Positions 26,522-36,200 of a stretch of DNA of 48,492 nucleotides are shown here, piece by piece. The position numbers and the translations under genes were made by a program. Within the stretch, counting starts at the first letter, position 1; each line of letters opens with the position of its first letter. The notes below the pieces were generated by a model, which made no database searches, was not told where the DNA came from, and worked only from the letters and a program-made list of their open reading frames with translations. Source of the stretch: Candidatus Sulfopaludibacter sp. (lineage in GTDB: Bacteria > Acidobacteriota > Terriglobia > Bryobacterales > Bryobacteraceae); assembly GCA_031292755.1 (NCBI GenBank), contig JARLGM010000034.1, positions 1 through 48,492 on the forward strand. Reading direction: 5' to 3'.

Positions 26522-27142
26522 CTACGCGCCGGCCGCTGCCCTGGCCTGGTGCAACGCCTGGATCACCGCAGCAGTCGAGCGGTCCAGGGGTTCTTCCCCC
26601 GAAACCACCAGGTCCGCGTACTTTCGCGTGGGATAGACGAACCACTCCGCGCCGGGCAGCACCGTTCGGGCGTACTGCTGCCGTACCGATTCGGGCGTGC
26701 GCCCGCGTTCGGCTACGTCCCGCCGCAAGCGGCGCTGGAAACAGACTTCGGGATCGGTCTGGACGAATACCCTGGTGTCCAGAATGCCGCGCAGTTCCGG
26801 CCAGTAAAACACGAACAGCCCTTCCACAATCACAAACTCGTGCGGCTCGATGATGCAAGTGCCCGGCAGCCGGGTGTGTTCGGCGAACGAATAGACCGGC
26901 TCTTCGAATGGGCGCCCCCCGGACAGGTCGCTCAGGTGTGCGTGCAACAGTTCCCAATCCAGCGCGTCGGGATGGTCGAAGTTGGTCTTGGCCCGCTCCT
27001 CCAAAGGGAGGTGGCTGATGGCCCGGTAGTAGGAATCCAGCGAGACGATGGAAGTTCCCGGGAGTTTCAGGCAGAGTTGTCGCGCCAACTCGGTTTTACC
27101 TGAACTGGACGGACCGGCAATGCCGATGATGTGTGGTCTCAT
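26522..27142 (-). CDS. udk: Uridine kinase-like P-loop kinase
   Basis: A 206-residue kinase of the uridine kinase / phosphoribulokinase type: Walker A GIAGPSSSGKTELA (residues 6-19), SLDSYYR where the acidic residue and Tyr pair mark the substrate site, NFDHPDALDWELL, VEGLFVFY and DPEVCFQRRLRRDVAERGR (lid). It should phosphorylate uridine or cytidine for pyrimidine salvage. ATG at 27142 overlaps the TGA of the cobA-hemD gene (ATGA); a longer upstream frame is antisense-like and rejected. A related kinase with another substrate cannot be excluded. Confidence 0.88.
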   Translation of the reverse strand: MRPHIIGIAGPSSSGKTELARQLCLKLPGTSIVSLDSYYRAISHLPLEERAKTNFDHPDALDWELLHAHLSDLSGGRPFEEPVYSFAEHTRLPGTCIIEPHEFVIVEGLFVFYWPELRGILDTRVFVQTDPEVCFQRRLRRDVAERGRTPESVRQQYARTVLPGAEWFVYPTRKYADLVVSGEEPLDRSTAAVIQALHQARAAAGA

Positions 27143-28647
27143 TGGTCTGACGGGGGAGTCACTCCAGTCTCGCATATTTGGCGCACGGCTTCCACTAATC
27201 CGTCGATGGTAAATTCCCTGGCTTCCACTGTGACCGCGATGCCCAGCTCCCGTGCGGTGCGCGTGGTAATCGGACCAATGGATGCCACCGGCACCCCGGC
27301 CAGACACGCCGCGCCGGCGAGGGCAACAAAATTCTGGACTGTGGACGAGCTGGTGAAGGTGATGCAATCGCAGTCCAGAGCACCGGCCGCGGTGAGCGGC
27401 AGCGCGCCCGGGTTTTCCGGCATCGCCGTGCGATACGCTTCCACCACGTCCACCTGCGCGCCGCGGCGGGTGAGTTCCGCGGGCACCAGATCGCGAGCCA
27501 CCGCGGCACGAGGCAGCAGCACGCGCTTGCCGGAGAGGTCATGGTCGGCGAATGCTTCCAGCAGTCCTTCGGCCACGTACTCCTTCCCCATCAGATCCAC
27601 TTTCAGATGCAGCGCTTCCAACGCCGCCCGCGTAGCCGGTCCAATGGCGCAAATGCGGGCGCGCAGCGCGCGGAAATCGCAGACGGACCGGTCGAGCCGT
27701 TCCACGAAGTGGCGCACGCCGTTGGCGCTGGTGAAGATAAGGTAATCGTATGAAGGCAGATTGGCGATGGCGCGGTCCAGGGGTCCGTAATCCGCCGCCG
27801 GACGGATCTCGATCGCCGGTATTTCGATAACCGCGGCGCCGAGCGCCTCCAGGCGCGTGGAAAGCGCCCCTGCCTGAGCGCGCGCCCGCGTCACCACGAT
27901 GCGCTTGCCGAACAGCGGGAGCCGTTCGAACCAGTCGAGCTTCTCCCGCAGCCGCACCACTTCCCCGACGATGATCGTGGCAGGAGGCTTCATCCCCTGC
28001 CGCTCGATCAGTCCCGGCAGGGTGGCCAGGGTGCCGCTGAGCGTTTCCTGATCGGGGCGTGTGGCCCAGCGGACCGCCATCGCCGGCGTCTCCGCCGGGC
28101 GGCCGCGGGAGATCAGTTCGTGCGCGATTTGCGAAAACGTGGTGAGCCCCATGAAGATCACCAGCGTCTCGCTCATCCCCACTTTGTCCCAATCGATCTC
28201 GCCCACGGCGTGCCCGGTGACGAAGGTGACTGCCGAAGTATGCTCGCGATGGGTGAGAGGCACGCCCGTATAGGCGGCGACACCCAGCGGCGTGGTAATT
28301 CCGGGGACCACCTCAAACGGAATTCCCGCATCCGCCAGCGCCTCCGCTTCTTCCCCACCCCGGCCAAAAATAAACGGGTCGCCGCCCTTCAGGCGCACCA
28401 CCATCAGGCCCCGGCGCGCCCGTTCGATCAGCAACTCGCAGATCTCTTCCTGGCTGAACGCGTGCGCCGATTTCTTCTTCCCCACGTACAGCCGTTCCGC
28501 TTGCGCCGGCGCCAGTTCCACCAGCGCCTCGGAAGCCAGATTGTCGTAGAGAACAGACTCGGCGGTCTCCAGAATGCGGCGGCCTTTGACGGTAATTAAG
28601 GAAGGATCCCCGGGCCCCGCGCCCACAAGATAGACTTTACCGGGCAC
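27139..28647 (-). CDS. cobA-hemD: Fused uroporphyrinogen-III C-methyltransferase and uroporphyrinogen-III synthase
   Basis: A 502-residue two-domain enzyme. The N-terminal half (about 1-245) is SUMT: VYLVGAGPGDPSLITVKG, LKGGDPFIFGRGGEEAEAL and the GVPLTHREH segment. It makes precorrin-2 for sirohaem and cobalamin. The C-terminal half (about 255-500) is HemD, with RIVVTRARAQAGALS, FTSANGVRHF and ITFTSSSTVQNF, which closes hydroxymethylbilane to uroporphyrinogen III. The fusion joins product and branch enzyme. GTG at 28647 starts directly at the first conserved strand; a 35-residue extension in GC-rich spacer is rejected. It follows hemC by 105 bases and is coupled to udk. Confidence 0.94.
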   Translation of the reverse strand: MPGKVYLVGAGPGDPSLITVKGRRILETAESVLYDNLASEALVELAPAQAERLYVGKKKSAHAFSQEEICELLIERARRGLMVVRLKGGDPFIFGRGGEEAEALADAGIPFEVVPGITTPLGVAAYTGVPLTHREHTSAVTFVTGHAVGEIDWDKVGMSETLVIFMGLTTFSQIAHELISRGRPAETPAMAVRWATRPDQETLSGTLATLPGLIERQGMKPPATIIVGEVVRLREKLDWFERLPLFGKRIVVTRARAQAGALSTRLEALGAAVIEIPAIEIRPAADYGPLDRAIANLPSYDYLIFTSANGVRHFVERLDRSVCDFRALRARICAIGPATRAALEALHLKVDLMGKEYVAEGLLEAFADHDLSGKRVLLPRAAVARDLVPAELTRRGAQVDVVEAYRTAMPENPGALPLTAAGALDCDCITFTSSSTVQNFVALAGAACLAGVPVASIGPITTRTARELGIAVTVEAREFTIDGLVEAVRQICETGVTPPSDQ

Positions 28648-28752
28648 GCGCCCCCATCCCCAGAGAGCGAAGCGAGCCACACAACCCCGGCCTCCGGCCC
28701 CCAGCCCCCGGCCCCGAAGCCTCCGCGATGAGTTCGGTGCTGGCCCGGCCAC

Positions 28753-29649
28753 TCACGTGTACACGGTCTCCAGGATCTGCCGCGCGCCCATCCCCAGCAG
28801 CGTTTCGCCCATGCGCCGCCCCAGCGCTTCCGCTTCGCCTACGAAGCCGGTCGATTCCGCACGGATGATCTCGCTGCCATCGGGCGACGCCACCACGCCG
28901 AGCAGCCGGATCGTATCGCCTTGCACCGTGGCGTGCGCGCCGATCGGCACCTGGCAACCGCCTCCCAGCGACGCCAGCACGGCGCGCTCGGCCGTCACCG
29001 CCGCGTGAGTCGCCGCATGATCCAGCGCCGAACAGGCGTCGAACCCCGGCCCGCCCGCACGAGTCTCAATCGCCAGCGCCCCCTGTCCCACCGCCGGGCA
29101 CATCGCTTCCGCCGGCAGAATCTCCGCAATCCGCTCGGCCCAGCCCAGACGCTTCAGCCCCGCCGCCGCCAGCAGAATCGCGTCATACCGGCCTTCGTCC
29201 AGCTTGCGCAGCCGCGTGTCCAGATTGCCGCGCACGCTTTCGATAACCAAATCCGGCCGCAGCTTGCGCAGTTGGGCGCTCCGCCGCAAGGAACTGGTGC
29301 CTACCCGCGCCCCGTCCGGCAACTCCGTCAATCGCTTCCCGATGACCGCGTCACGCGGATCTTCGCGCTCCGGCACCGCCGCCAGCACCAGGCCGGCGGG
29401 CAGTTCCGTGGGCAGATCCTTCAGGCTGTGCACCGCCAGGTCCGCGCGCCCATCCAGCAGCGCCTCTTCGATTTCCTTGGTGAAGAGCCCCTTGCTACCC
29501 ACCTTCGCCAGCGGGACGTCGGTGATTTTATCGCCCGTGGTCTTGATAATCTCGATGCGGCACGGGTGGCCCGCGGCGGTGAGTTGCCCCTCCACCCAGT
29601 GTGCCTGCCACAATGCCAGTTGCGAACCGCGAGACGCGATAACGAGCAT
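28753..29649 (-). CDS. hemC: Hydroxymethylbilane synthase (porphobilinogen deaminase)
   Basis: Polymerises four porphobilinogen units to hydroxymethylbilane. The 298-residue protein has the N-terminal SRGSQLALWQAHW, VHSLKDLPTELP, GTSSLRRSAQLR, RGNLDTRLRKLD and, near residue 243, LGGGCQVPIGAHA, whose Cys carries the dipyrromethane cofactor. Length fits. ATG lies two bases after the hemA stop. Its product feeds the fused HemD immediately downstream. Confidence 0.96.
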   Translation of the reverse strand: MLVIASRGSQLALWQAHWVEGQLTAAGHPCRIEIIKTTGDKITDVPLAKVGSKGLFTKEIEEALLDGRADLAVHSLKDLPTELPAGLVLAAVPEREDPRDAVIGKRLTELPDGARVGTSSLRRSAQLRKLRPDLVIESVRGNLDTRLRKLDEGRYDAILLAAAGLKRLGWAERIAEILPAEAMCPAVGQGALAIETRAGGPGFDACSALDHAATHAAVTAERAVLASLGGGCQVPIGAHATVQGDTIRLLGVVASPDGSEIIRAESTGFVGEAEALGRRMGETLLGMGARQILETVYT

Positions 29650-29651
29650 GA

Positions 29652-30917
29652 TCAGTCCTGAAGATGAAACGCCTTTTTGATGGCCGCCACCACGTGCGCG
29701 CCCTCGGGTTGGCCGGCGTGATTGCGAAGTTCGGAAATGGGACCGTGCGCCACTTTATTGATAATCCCACGGGTCAGCATCTCGATCGCTTGTTCCTGCT
29801 CCGCCGAGAACGGCCCGAACTTGCGCCGCACCTTTTCCAACTCTCCGGTGCGGATCAGTTCCAGTTGCTCCTGCAGGCTGACGATGGTGGGCGTCACCTC
29901 CGCCACCTTGAGCCGCGCCATGGTCCGGTCGACTTCATCCGCCACTAGGGCTTCGGCGTTCTCCGCCTCTTTCATGCGCTCGCGCAGATTGGCGTTCACC
30001 ACTTCCTGCAGATCGTCAATGTCATACAGGAAAATATTGTCCACCTGGTTGACCGACGGTTCGATATTGCGCGGCACGGCAATATCGATCAGGAACATGG
30101 GCTTGTTGCGGCGGGCCGAAATGACCCGCTGCATCTCGTCCTTATGCAGAATGTAATGCGGCGCTCCCGAAGAGGTGATGACGATGTCCACCTCCGGCAA
30201 CATGCTGACGAAGCGGGTATACTCCACCGGCGTCCCCTGAAACAGCCGCGCCATCTCGACCGCGCGTTCGTGCGTGCGATTGGTGACGAACACGTGGGAA
30301 GCTCCCGACCGGCGCAGGTGGCGCGCCGCCAGTTCGCTCATCTTGCCCGCGCCCACAATCATGATGGTGCGGCCGTTCAGCGATCCGAAAATCTTGCGCG
30401 CCAGTTCCACCGCCGCGTAGCTCACCGAAACCGCCATCTGCCCGATGCCGGTTTCCGAGCGCACCCGCTTGGCCACGCTGAATGTGCGGCCCAGAAGGCC
30501 GTCCAGCCATCCGCACAGCGCGCCGCAATTCTTGGCCGCGGCGTAGGCGGCCTTGAGTTGTCCCAGAATCTGCGGCTCGCCCACTACCATCGAATCCAGA
30601 CTCGCGGCCACCCGGAACAGGTGATGAATCGCCTCGCGCCCTTCGTGCCGGTAAAGATGAGGCTCAATGCTCCCGGCGCTGATGGCTTTCTGATCGGCCA
30701 GGAAGGAATCGACGATCGCCTGCGGATCCGCGCCGTCATCGGTGGTGACGGTGATCTCCACGCGGTTGCAGGTGGAGAGGATTACCGCTTCGGCGATGCC
30801 CTCGCGGGCTTTCAGATTCTCCAGTGCGGCCGGCAGCGCGTCTTCGCGAAAGGCGAGGCATTCCCGCACCTCGACGGGTGCGGTCTTGTGACTCACGCCG
30901 GTGATCAGCAGCTTCAT
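29652..30917 (-). CDS. hemA: Glutamyl-tRNA reductase
   Basis: First enzyme of the C5 tetrapyrrole route; reduces Glu-tRNA(Glu) to glutamate semialdehyde. The 421-residue protein starts MKLLITGVSHKTAPVEVRE, has the catalytic Cys in LSTCNRVEI, the SDS-type substrate block with SIEPHLYRHEG and MVVGEPQILGQLK, the NADPH fold VGAGKMSELAARHL and a C-terminal dimerisation helix. A 13-residue extension is rejected: ATG at 30917 overlaps the TGA of the upstream membrane gene (ATGA). hemL and hemB are not in the window. Confidence 0.96.
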   Translation of the reverse strand: MKLLITGVSHKTAPVEVRECLAFREDALPAALENLKAREGIAEAVILSTCNRVEITVTTDDGADPQAIVDSFLADQKAISAGSIEPHLYRHEGREAIHHLFRVAASLDSMVVGEPQILGQLKAAYAAAKNCGALCGWLDGLLGRTFSVAKRVRSETGIGQMAVSVSYAAVELARKIFGSLNGRTIMIVGAGKMSELAARHLRRSGASHVFVTNRTHERAVEMARLFQGTPVEYTRFVSMLPEVDIVITSSGAPHYILHKDEMQRVISARRNKPMFLIDIAVPRNIEPSVNQVDNIFLYDIDDLQEVVNANLRERMKEAENAEALVADEVDRTMARLKVAEVTPTIVSLQEQLELIRTGELEKVRRKFGPFSAEQEQAIEMLTRGIINKVAHGPISELRNHAGQPEGAHVVAAIKKAFHLQD

Positions 30918-31732
30918 TTCATCAACATGCTGCCCAACCGGGCGTGAGCCGCCCAAGTGAGCGCGGAAAAACCAAGCACCGCTACGGTCATGATAGCTGC
31001 CTTACGCCCGCGCCATCCGGCGTTGGTACGCAAAAACACCAGCAGCATGTAGATTCCCCAGGTGAAGAAGGAAATATCGATTGCGGGCTGCTTGATCCAG
31101 TCGGTCTTATGTTCGATAAACGCCCACGTGCTCGCGGCGATGACAGCCAGAGTCATGAGGACGAAGCCCAGCGTCATGGACTTGGAAATCAGGTCGTCCA
31201 GCGTGCCCAAGGGGGGCAACCGGTAATAGAGTTTGCGTGGCTTCTTGGCCTTCAGTTCCCTCTCCTGCACCAGGTAAAGCACCGAGGCCACGGCGGCGAA
31301 CAACAACGCCGCAAACCCCAGCAGAACCAGCACAATGTGTACGATTAGCCAGGCATCCCGCACAATCGGACTGCTCCACGCGCTCACCGGGTTGCCCATT
31401 GTGGCCACCAGGACTGCCACGAATACTAAGGGAAAAATAAATACGCTGAGACTATCCAGCCGGTAGCGCCAATGTATGAATAAGTACGCTATCACCACCA
31501 GGAACGCGCACATGGAAAGCGTTTCGTAGAAGTTGGAGATGGGACAGCGATTGTGGACGATCCCTTCTTCCACAATGGAGACGAAGTGAAAGATGGACCC
31601 CATGACGAACGCTCCCAGGGCCACGCGGAACAGATGCTCGCGGCGGCGTACCAGGGTGAGGATTGCGTGCAGCAAGCCGAGGGAGTACAGCGCGGCAGCT
31701 ACGCGCAGCCAGATGACGCTCATTTCAGCCAT
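30914..31732 (-). CDS. HemX / CcsA-like membrane protein
   Basis: A 272-residue protein with eight or so membrane spans and the CcsA/ResC/HemX fold, including a conserved His in the span before HNRCPISNFYETLS and VHIVLVLLGFAALLFAAV. The haem-binding WGxxWxWD signature of true cytochrome c synthases is not present: where it should stand the sequence reads around EHKTDWIKQPAIDI. That and the 4-base overlap with hemA fit HemX, which in Bacillus lowers the level of HemA, better than a cytochrome c assembly role. ATG at 31732 is used; ATG at 31723 is possible. It is the first gene of the ten-gene operon, whose promoter should lie in 31733-31894. Confidence 0.82.
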   Translation of the reverse strand: MAEMSVIWLRVAAALYSLGLLHAILTLVRRREHLFRVALGAFVMGSIFHFVSIVEEGIVHNRCPISNFYETLSMCAFLVVIAYLFIHWRYRLDSLSVFIFPLVFVAVLVATMGNPVSAWSSPIVRDAWLIVHIVLVLLGFAALLFAAVASVLYLVQERELKAKKPRKLYYRLPPLGTLDDLISKSMTLGFVLMTLAVIAASTWAFIEHKTDWIKQPAIDISFFTWGIYMLLVFLRTNAGWRGRKAAIMTVAVLGFSALTWAAHARLGSMLMK

Positions 31733-31894
31733 GACGATCCGGTAACGTAAGGTCTTAAATCTCAGTATATCGGAAGAGCCTGGCCCCACCGCCCGCCGCG
31801 TGTGGGGGGATTGCGGGTATTTGGCGCGGGGAGGGGCTTTCCCGATTTACGCCCCGAATGGTCTACCTGACCTTATAGGACAGGGGTGAATTCT

Positions 31895-32281
31895 ATGAAT
31901 GACGCTGAATTCGTGTCGTTTATCGAGTCGTTGGACCAATGTTGGATGCAGGGACGGTTGCAGGATCTGCCCGCCTATCTGGCCGACGATGTCGTCTTCG
32001 TCGCACCCGGCGGCAAACTCCGCATGGCAGGCATCGCGCATGCGATCGAGAGTTACCGCCGGTTCACTTCGCAGGCTCGTATCGATCGCTTTGAGACCCG
32101 GGATTACTTCGTCACCCGGCGAGGCGATGCCGCCGTCGTGGAGTATGCCTGGGACATGGCCTGGGCTGCCGGAGGAGCGGATCACCAGGAGACCGGCCGC
32201 GACATCCTGGTGCTGGCACGCCGCAACGACAACTGGCGCGTCGTGTGGCGCACGCAGGTGCCCGCCCCCGGGCAACACTAG
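31895..32281 (+). CDS. SnoaL/NTF2-fold protein (DUF4440-like)
   Basis: A 128-residue cone-shaped alpha-beta barrel protein. Seen: an N-terminal helix (FVSFIESLDQCWMQG), the ADDVVFVAPGG strand and the C-terminal pair DILVLARRNDNWRVVWRTQ, typical of small NTF2-like proteins. Such proteins can be ketosteroid-isomerase-like enzymes or ligand-binding proteins, so no reaction is assigned. AGGGGTGA at 31882-31889 lies well placed before ATG 31895, which I prefer to GTG 31886. It converges on an SDR gene, and the two stop codons share the palindrome CTAG (32278-32281). Confidence 0.8.
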   Translation: MNDAEFVSFIESLDQCWMQGRLQDLPAYLADDVVFVAPGGKLRMAGIAHAIESYRRFTSQARIDRFETRDYFVTRRGDAAVVEYAWDMAWAAGGADHQETGRDILVLARRNDNWRVVWRTQVPAPGQH

Positions 32282-33072
32282 ACCGGCGGCGCGAACCGCC
32301 CGTCAATGGCCGTCCAGCCGCCATCCGCGAACAGCACCGCGCCTGTCACGTAACTGCTGGCGTCCGAAGCCAGGAAGACCACCGGCCCCGCCATCTCCTC
32401 GGCCTTGGCCCACCGGTTCAAAGCATTGCGATTCGAGTATGCCTGATACCACTCCGGCTTGTCCTTGATCGGCGCGGTGAGCGGGGTTTCCACCACGCCC
32501 GGCGCGATGCAGTTGACGCGCACCCCGGCGGGTCCCAACTCCACCGCCAGGCCGCGCACCATCTGGATGAGCCCCGCCTTTGTGGCCGCGTAAATCGATT
32601 GCCCCGGCTCCACCGTCACGGCACGCATTGAAGAGAAGAGAACGATGCTGCCACCCTTCTTCGCCAGCATATGCCGCCCGGCCGCCTGCAGCACGTGAAA
32701 CCCGCCCGCCAGGTTCAGCCGCACGACCTTGTCGAAATCGGCGCTGGTGTAGTCCAGCAGGCGCTTGCGTATATTCACGGCCGGTGTGGTGACCACGGCG
32801 TGAATCCGCCCATGTCTCTTTTCGACGTCGCGAAATGCCTGGTCCACGGCGGCCGCATCGGTCACATCCAGGGCAAACGAATCGGCTTGCCCGCCGCGGC
32901 TTCGAATCCCGTCGGCCGCCTTCTCCGCCCCCGGGCCATTGATATCGGCGCATACCACCAAGGCCCCGGACGCGGCCAGCCCTTCCGCCGACGCCAAGCC
33001 TATGCCGCTCGCCGCGCCCGCCACAAGAGCCACGCGGCCGTCCAGCCGGAACATCGAGGAAAGGTCAGGCAT
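32278..33072 (-). CDS. Short-chain dehydrogenase/reductase
   Basis: A 264-residue classical SDR. It has the nucleotide loop AGAASGIGLA (residues 18-27), Asp after strand 2 (VCADIN) that favours NAD(H), the catalytic block with Ser in LFSSM and YAATK, and the C-terminal VTGAVLFADGGWT. The usual NNAG structural motif is replaced by TTPAVN, an uncommon variant. The closest types by pattern are gluconate/2-dehydro-3-deoxygluconate dehydrogenase-like SDRs, but the substrate is not readable. ATG at 33072. Confidence 0.88.
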   Translation of the reverse strand: MPDLSSMFRLDGRVALVAGAASGIGLASAEGLAASGALVVCADINGPGAEKAADGIRSRGGQADSFALDVTDAAAVDQAFRDVEKRHGRIHAVVTTPAVNIRKRLLDYTSADFDKVVRLNLAGGFHVLQAAGRHMLAKKGGSIVLFSSMRAVTVEPGQSIYAATKAGLIQMVRGLAVELGPAGVRVNCIAPGVVETPLTAPIKDKPEWYQAYSNRNALNRWAKAEEMAGPVVFLASDASSYVTGAVLFADGGWTAIDGRFAPPV

Positions 33073-33266
33073 GGCTGGATTGTAACTCAGGCGGAGAATT
33101 CACTTTCCCATTGGGGCGCCGCCGGTTCCCGCTAGCACGGTCCGGCCGAGTCATACGAACCCGATCGCAAAGCCATTCCCCGAGACGGGCCTGGTCAACA
33201 CGGTCTCTCGCAGAAGGCGAAATTCGCTTTTCCCGATGTGCCGGTTTATAATCTCCGGAAGTCGGA

Positions 33267-36200
33267 ATGCGTCATCTCAGCTTGACCGCGGTCTTGTCTG
33301 CGCTCCTGGCAGGCACGGTATTCGCCCAGCCTTGCCTGGTACAGGGGGAGCCCGGACCATTGGCGCTGGAAACCTTCGCCGGCGCCGTGCAGCCGGAGTT
33401 GGCAGCCGTCCAGCCGGCGAGCCGGATCACTGTCCTGCTCTTCGGCAACGCCGTTGCCGGGCAGGAACGCGCGCACGTCGAAAAGGAACTGGCCGCGCTC
33501 TTTCGGGCGGCGGGCCAATCGGCCGGCCTATCCCTGATCGTCTCGAAAGGCCAGACCTTCACTGCCGCCGAACCGGCCAAGACTCTGCCGGCCTGGCAAA
33601 AGCTGATTCGGGAAGCCCTGGTGGCCGATCCGTCTGCCGCCCCCCTTGCGCCCGCCCAGTTCTACTCGGCACTTCCCGAGGCGATGAGCGCGGCGGGCGG
33701 CGAGTGGTCCAACCTGCTTCTGGTCGGCCTCCCCGCCGGGCTCGCGGCCGACCTGAGCGACTACGCCCTGCCGCTCCTCCGCTCGCAATTCTGCAAACAA
33801 AAGCTGCGCGTCAGCTACTGGACTCCCGACGGGCAGCGTCCCGAATTCTGGAACGCCATCGCAGCGGCCACCTCCGGCGCCTCCGGCCCCGAAACTCTCG
33901 CCGAGTTCCCGCAGTGGGCGGCCTACGGTACATTCCGCGAAGTGACCTGGCCGCCGCCTCCGCTCGACCGCGGATTCGTGCTGGAGCGCGCGAAATTCCG
34001 CGGCGCCGAGCTGCCTGTTCTCGAAGCCGCGGCCGGTGCGCGCCTGCCGGACTTCCCGCAGTACAGCGATCTTCGGCACGCCGCCGCCGAAGCCGCCGGC
34101 CTGGCAAAACAGGAGAAACTCGACCCCGCCCAGGTGCAGCGCGCGCGGGAACTCCTGCAACAGGCCTTGCAGATCAATCCTCTCGACCCGGAAGCACTGC
34201 GCGCCGGCGCGGACTACTACACGCGCTACAACGACCCGAAGACCGCCGCCCTGCTCCTCGCCTCGCTCTCCGAGGTGCGCCCCCGCGACGCTAAACTCGC
34301 CGCTGAACTGGGTCATGCCCTGTTTACCGCCGGAGACCTGGCCGGGGCCGAAAAGCCGCTGATGCGCGCCCGGGATGGCAACGCCGGCGGCTCCGCGGTC
34401 AACGAAGAATTGACGCGCATTTGCCTGGCGCGGAACGACGATACCGGCGCCCTGCCGTTCCTCGACCGAGTATTAGGGGCGGACGCCCGCCGCGCCGACC
34501 TCTGGTTCACCCGCGCCGATATCGCCGCGCGTCTCAAAGACTGGAGCAAGACCGCGGAGTCTCTGGAAAAGGCTCTGGCCATCGACAAGGACAAGTTGGA
34601 CCGCCGCACCGCCCTGATCTCTCTTTACCTGGAGCATAGCGCCGGCGACCGCGCCCTTCCACACGTCCAACTTGTCGCCGGTGCCCTGCCCGCGGGCGCG
34701 GCCGTACGCCGGCAGTATGCGGAGTTCCTCGAACAACTCCACCGGCCCGAAGAGGCTCTGGCCGTCTGGAAGAAAGCGCTCGAAGCCGGCCCGTCCATGG
34801 AGCAGGCGCACTTTCGCATCGCGCGCCTCCTCCTGGAGAGCGGCAAACTGCCCGAGGCCCTCTCGGCCGGTGAAGCAGGCATCGGCGCAGCCCCCAACTC
34901 AGCGCGCCTGCATCTGCTGAAATGCGAAATCCTGGAGCGCCAGGGCCGGTACTATGCCGCGCGCGAAACGCTGCGCGTGGCGGCCAAATCCGTTCCCGAC
35001 GCCGAATTGCTGGCGCGCTTGGCGGAGATGGAAGACACTTCGGGATCTCACGCCGCCGCGGCCTATACCGCCGCGCTGGCCGTCCAGCCGTCGACGGCCC
35101 TGCTGGAGCGAGGGCTGGAAGTGGCGCTGCGCGATGGCGATGCGAAAGCAATGACCGATTTCCGCGCGCGCCTGGCCGCAGCCGGAAACAGCAGTGTCGC
35201 CGCCTGGCTCCTGCCCAGGACCGAACAGGCCGAAACTACCGCCATCGTGCCCGGCGGACTGGAGGCGCTCGCCTTCATCGCCCACATGCAACCTACCGCT
35301 CCCCAGCGCTTTTTCGCGGAATACTGCCGCACACTGGTCAATCGCGGTTCACTCGGCGACCCCAAGCAGGGTGCGGCCTACATCGAGGGCATTCGCGATT
35401 ATTTCGACCGCCTGGCCGGCCTGAAAGCCCTCGGCGTGGCAAAAGGCAGCCGCGTGGAGCTGGAAATCTCCCGCGCCAACAAAGCCGCCGCGCAAAAGAC
35501 CGGCAGGATTCTCGACCTTCTCGGTTGGACCCTGCATACCGGCAAAGAAGGTGTCCGCGTGGAGGCCGGCGAGAAGGGCTCGCAGGCCAAGCGCCAGGAC
35601 TTGGCCTCAGCGTTGGCCATCAGCCAATCCGATATGCAGGAAGCGCTGCAGGCGAATCGAAAATTCACATTCGAAATAGAAGATGCGCCCGCGCCGGTTC
35701 TGCTGGGCGAGGCCAAATGGCTGACCACGTTCTTCCCCAAGGAAAAACTCAACGGCGGCCTGGCCGAAGGGCTGGCCCGCGATCTGCGCGTGGCCAAGAC
35801 CTACTCCGGGCTCAGTGTGATGGGTCCGCGAGTGGTGGCCGTGCTGGTCCCCGGCGCCGACCTCAAACAACTCTCGGAAAAGTATGCAGATTTGATCTAC
35901 CGCCGCTCCTCCGCCTTCGCCCTGCGCGGCGCGCATGCCGCGGTGCCCGGGGGCGCTGCCGCCGAGCCGTCGTGGGAAAAGCTGCTCGACAGCCCGGTAT
36001 CCAACCCCGGCCGCTTTTTCCGCGGCCTGCTCGAAAAAGACGACGGCCGGATGCTGGCGTTCTTCGACCTGCTGGGCCAATTGGATTCCGAACACCAGCG
36101 ATTCTTCACCCTCAGCCTGGGCCGCATCTCGCGTTTCTACGAAGTATTCCGCGAATCGCCCGACCTGGCGCAGGGCGCGGCCAGGTCAACGCAAAGCTCG

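Noticed and set aside
32278-32281. Shared CTAG as a functional site
   Set aside because: It is simply the two convergent TAG stops overlapping; no further structure around it.
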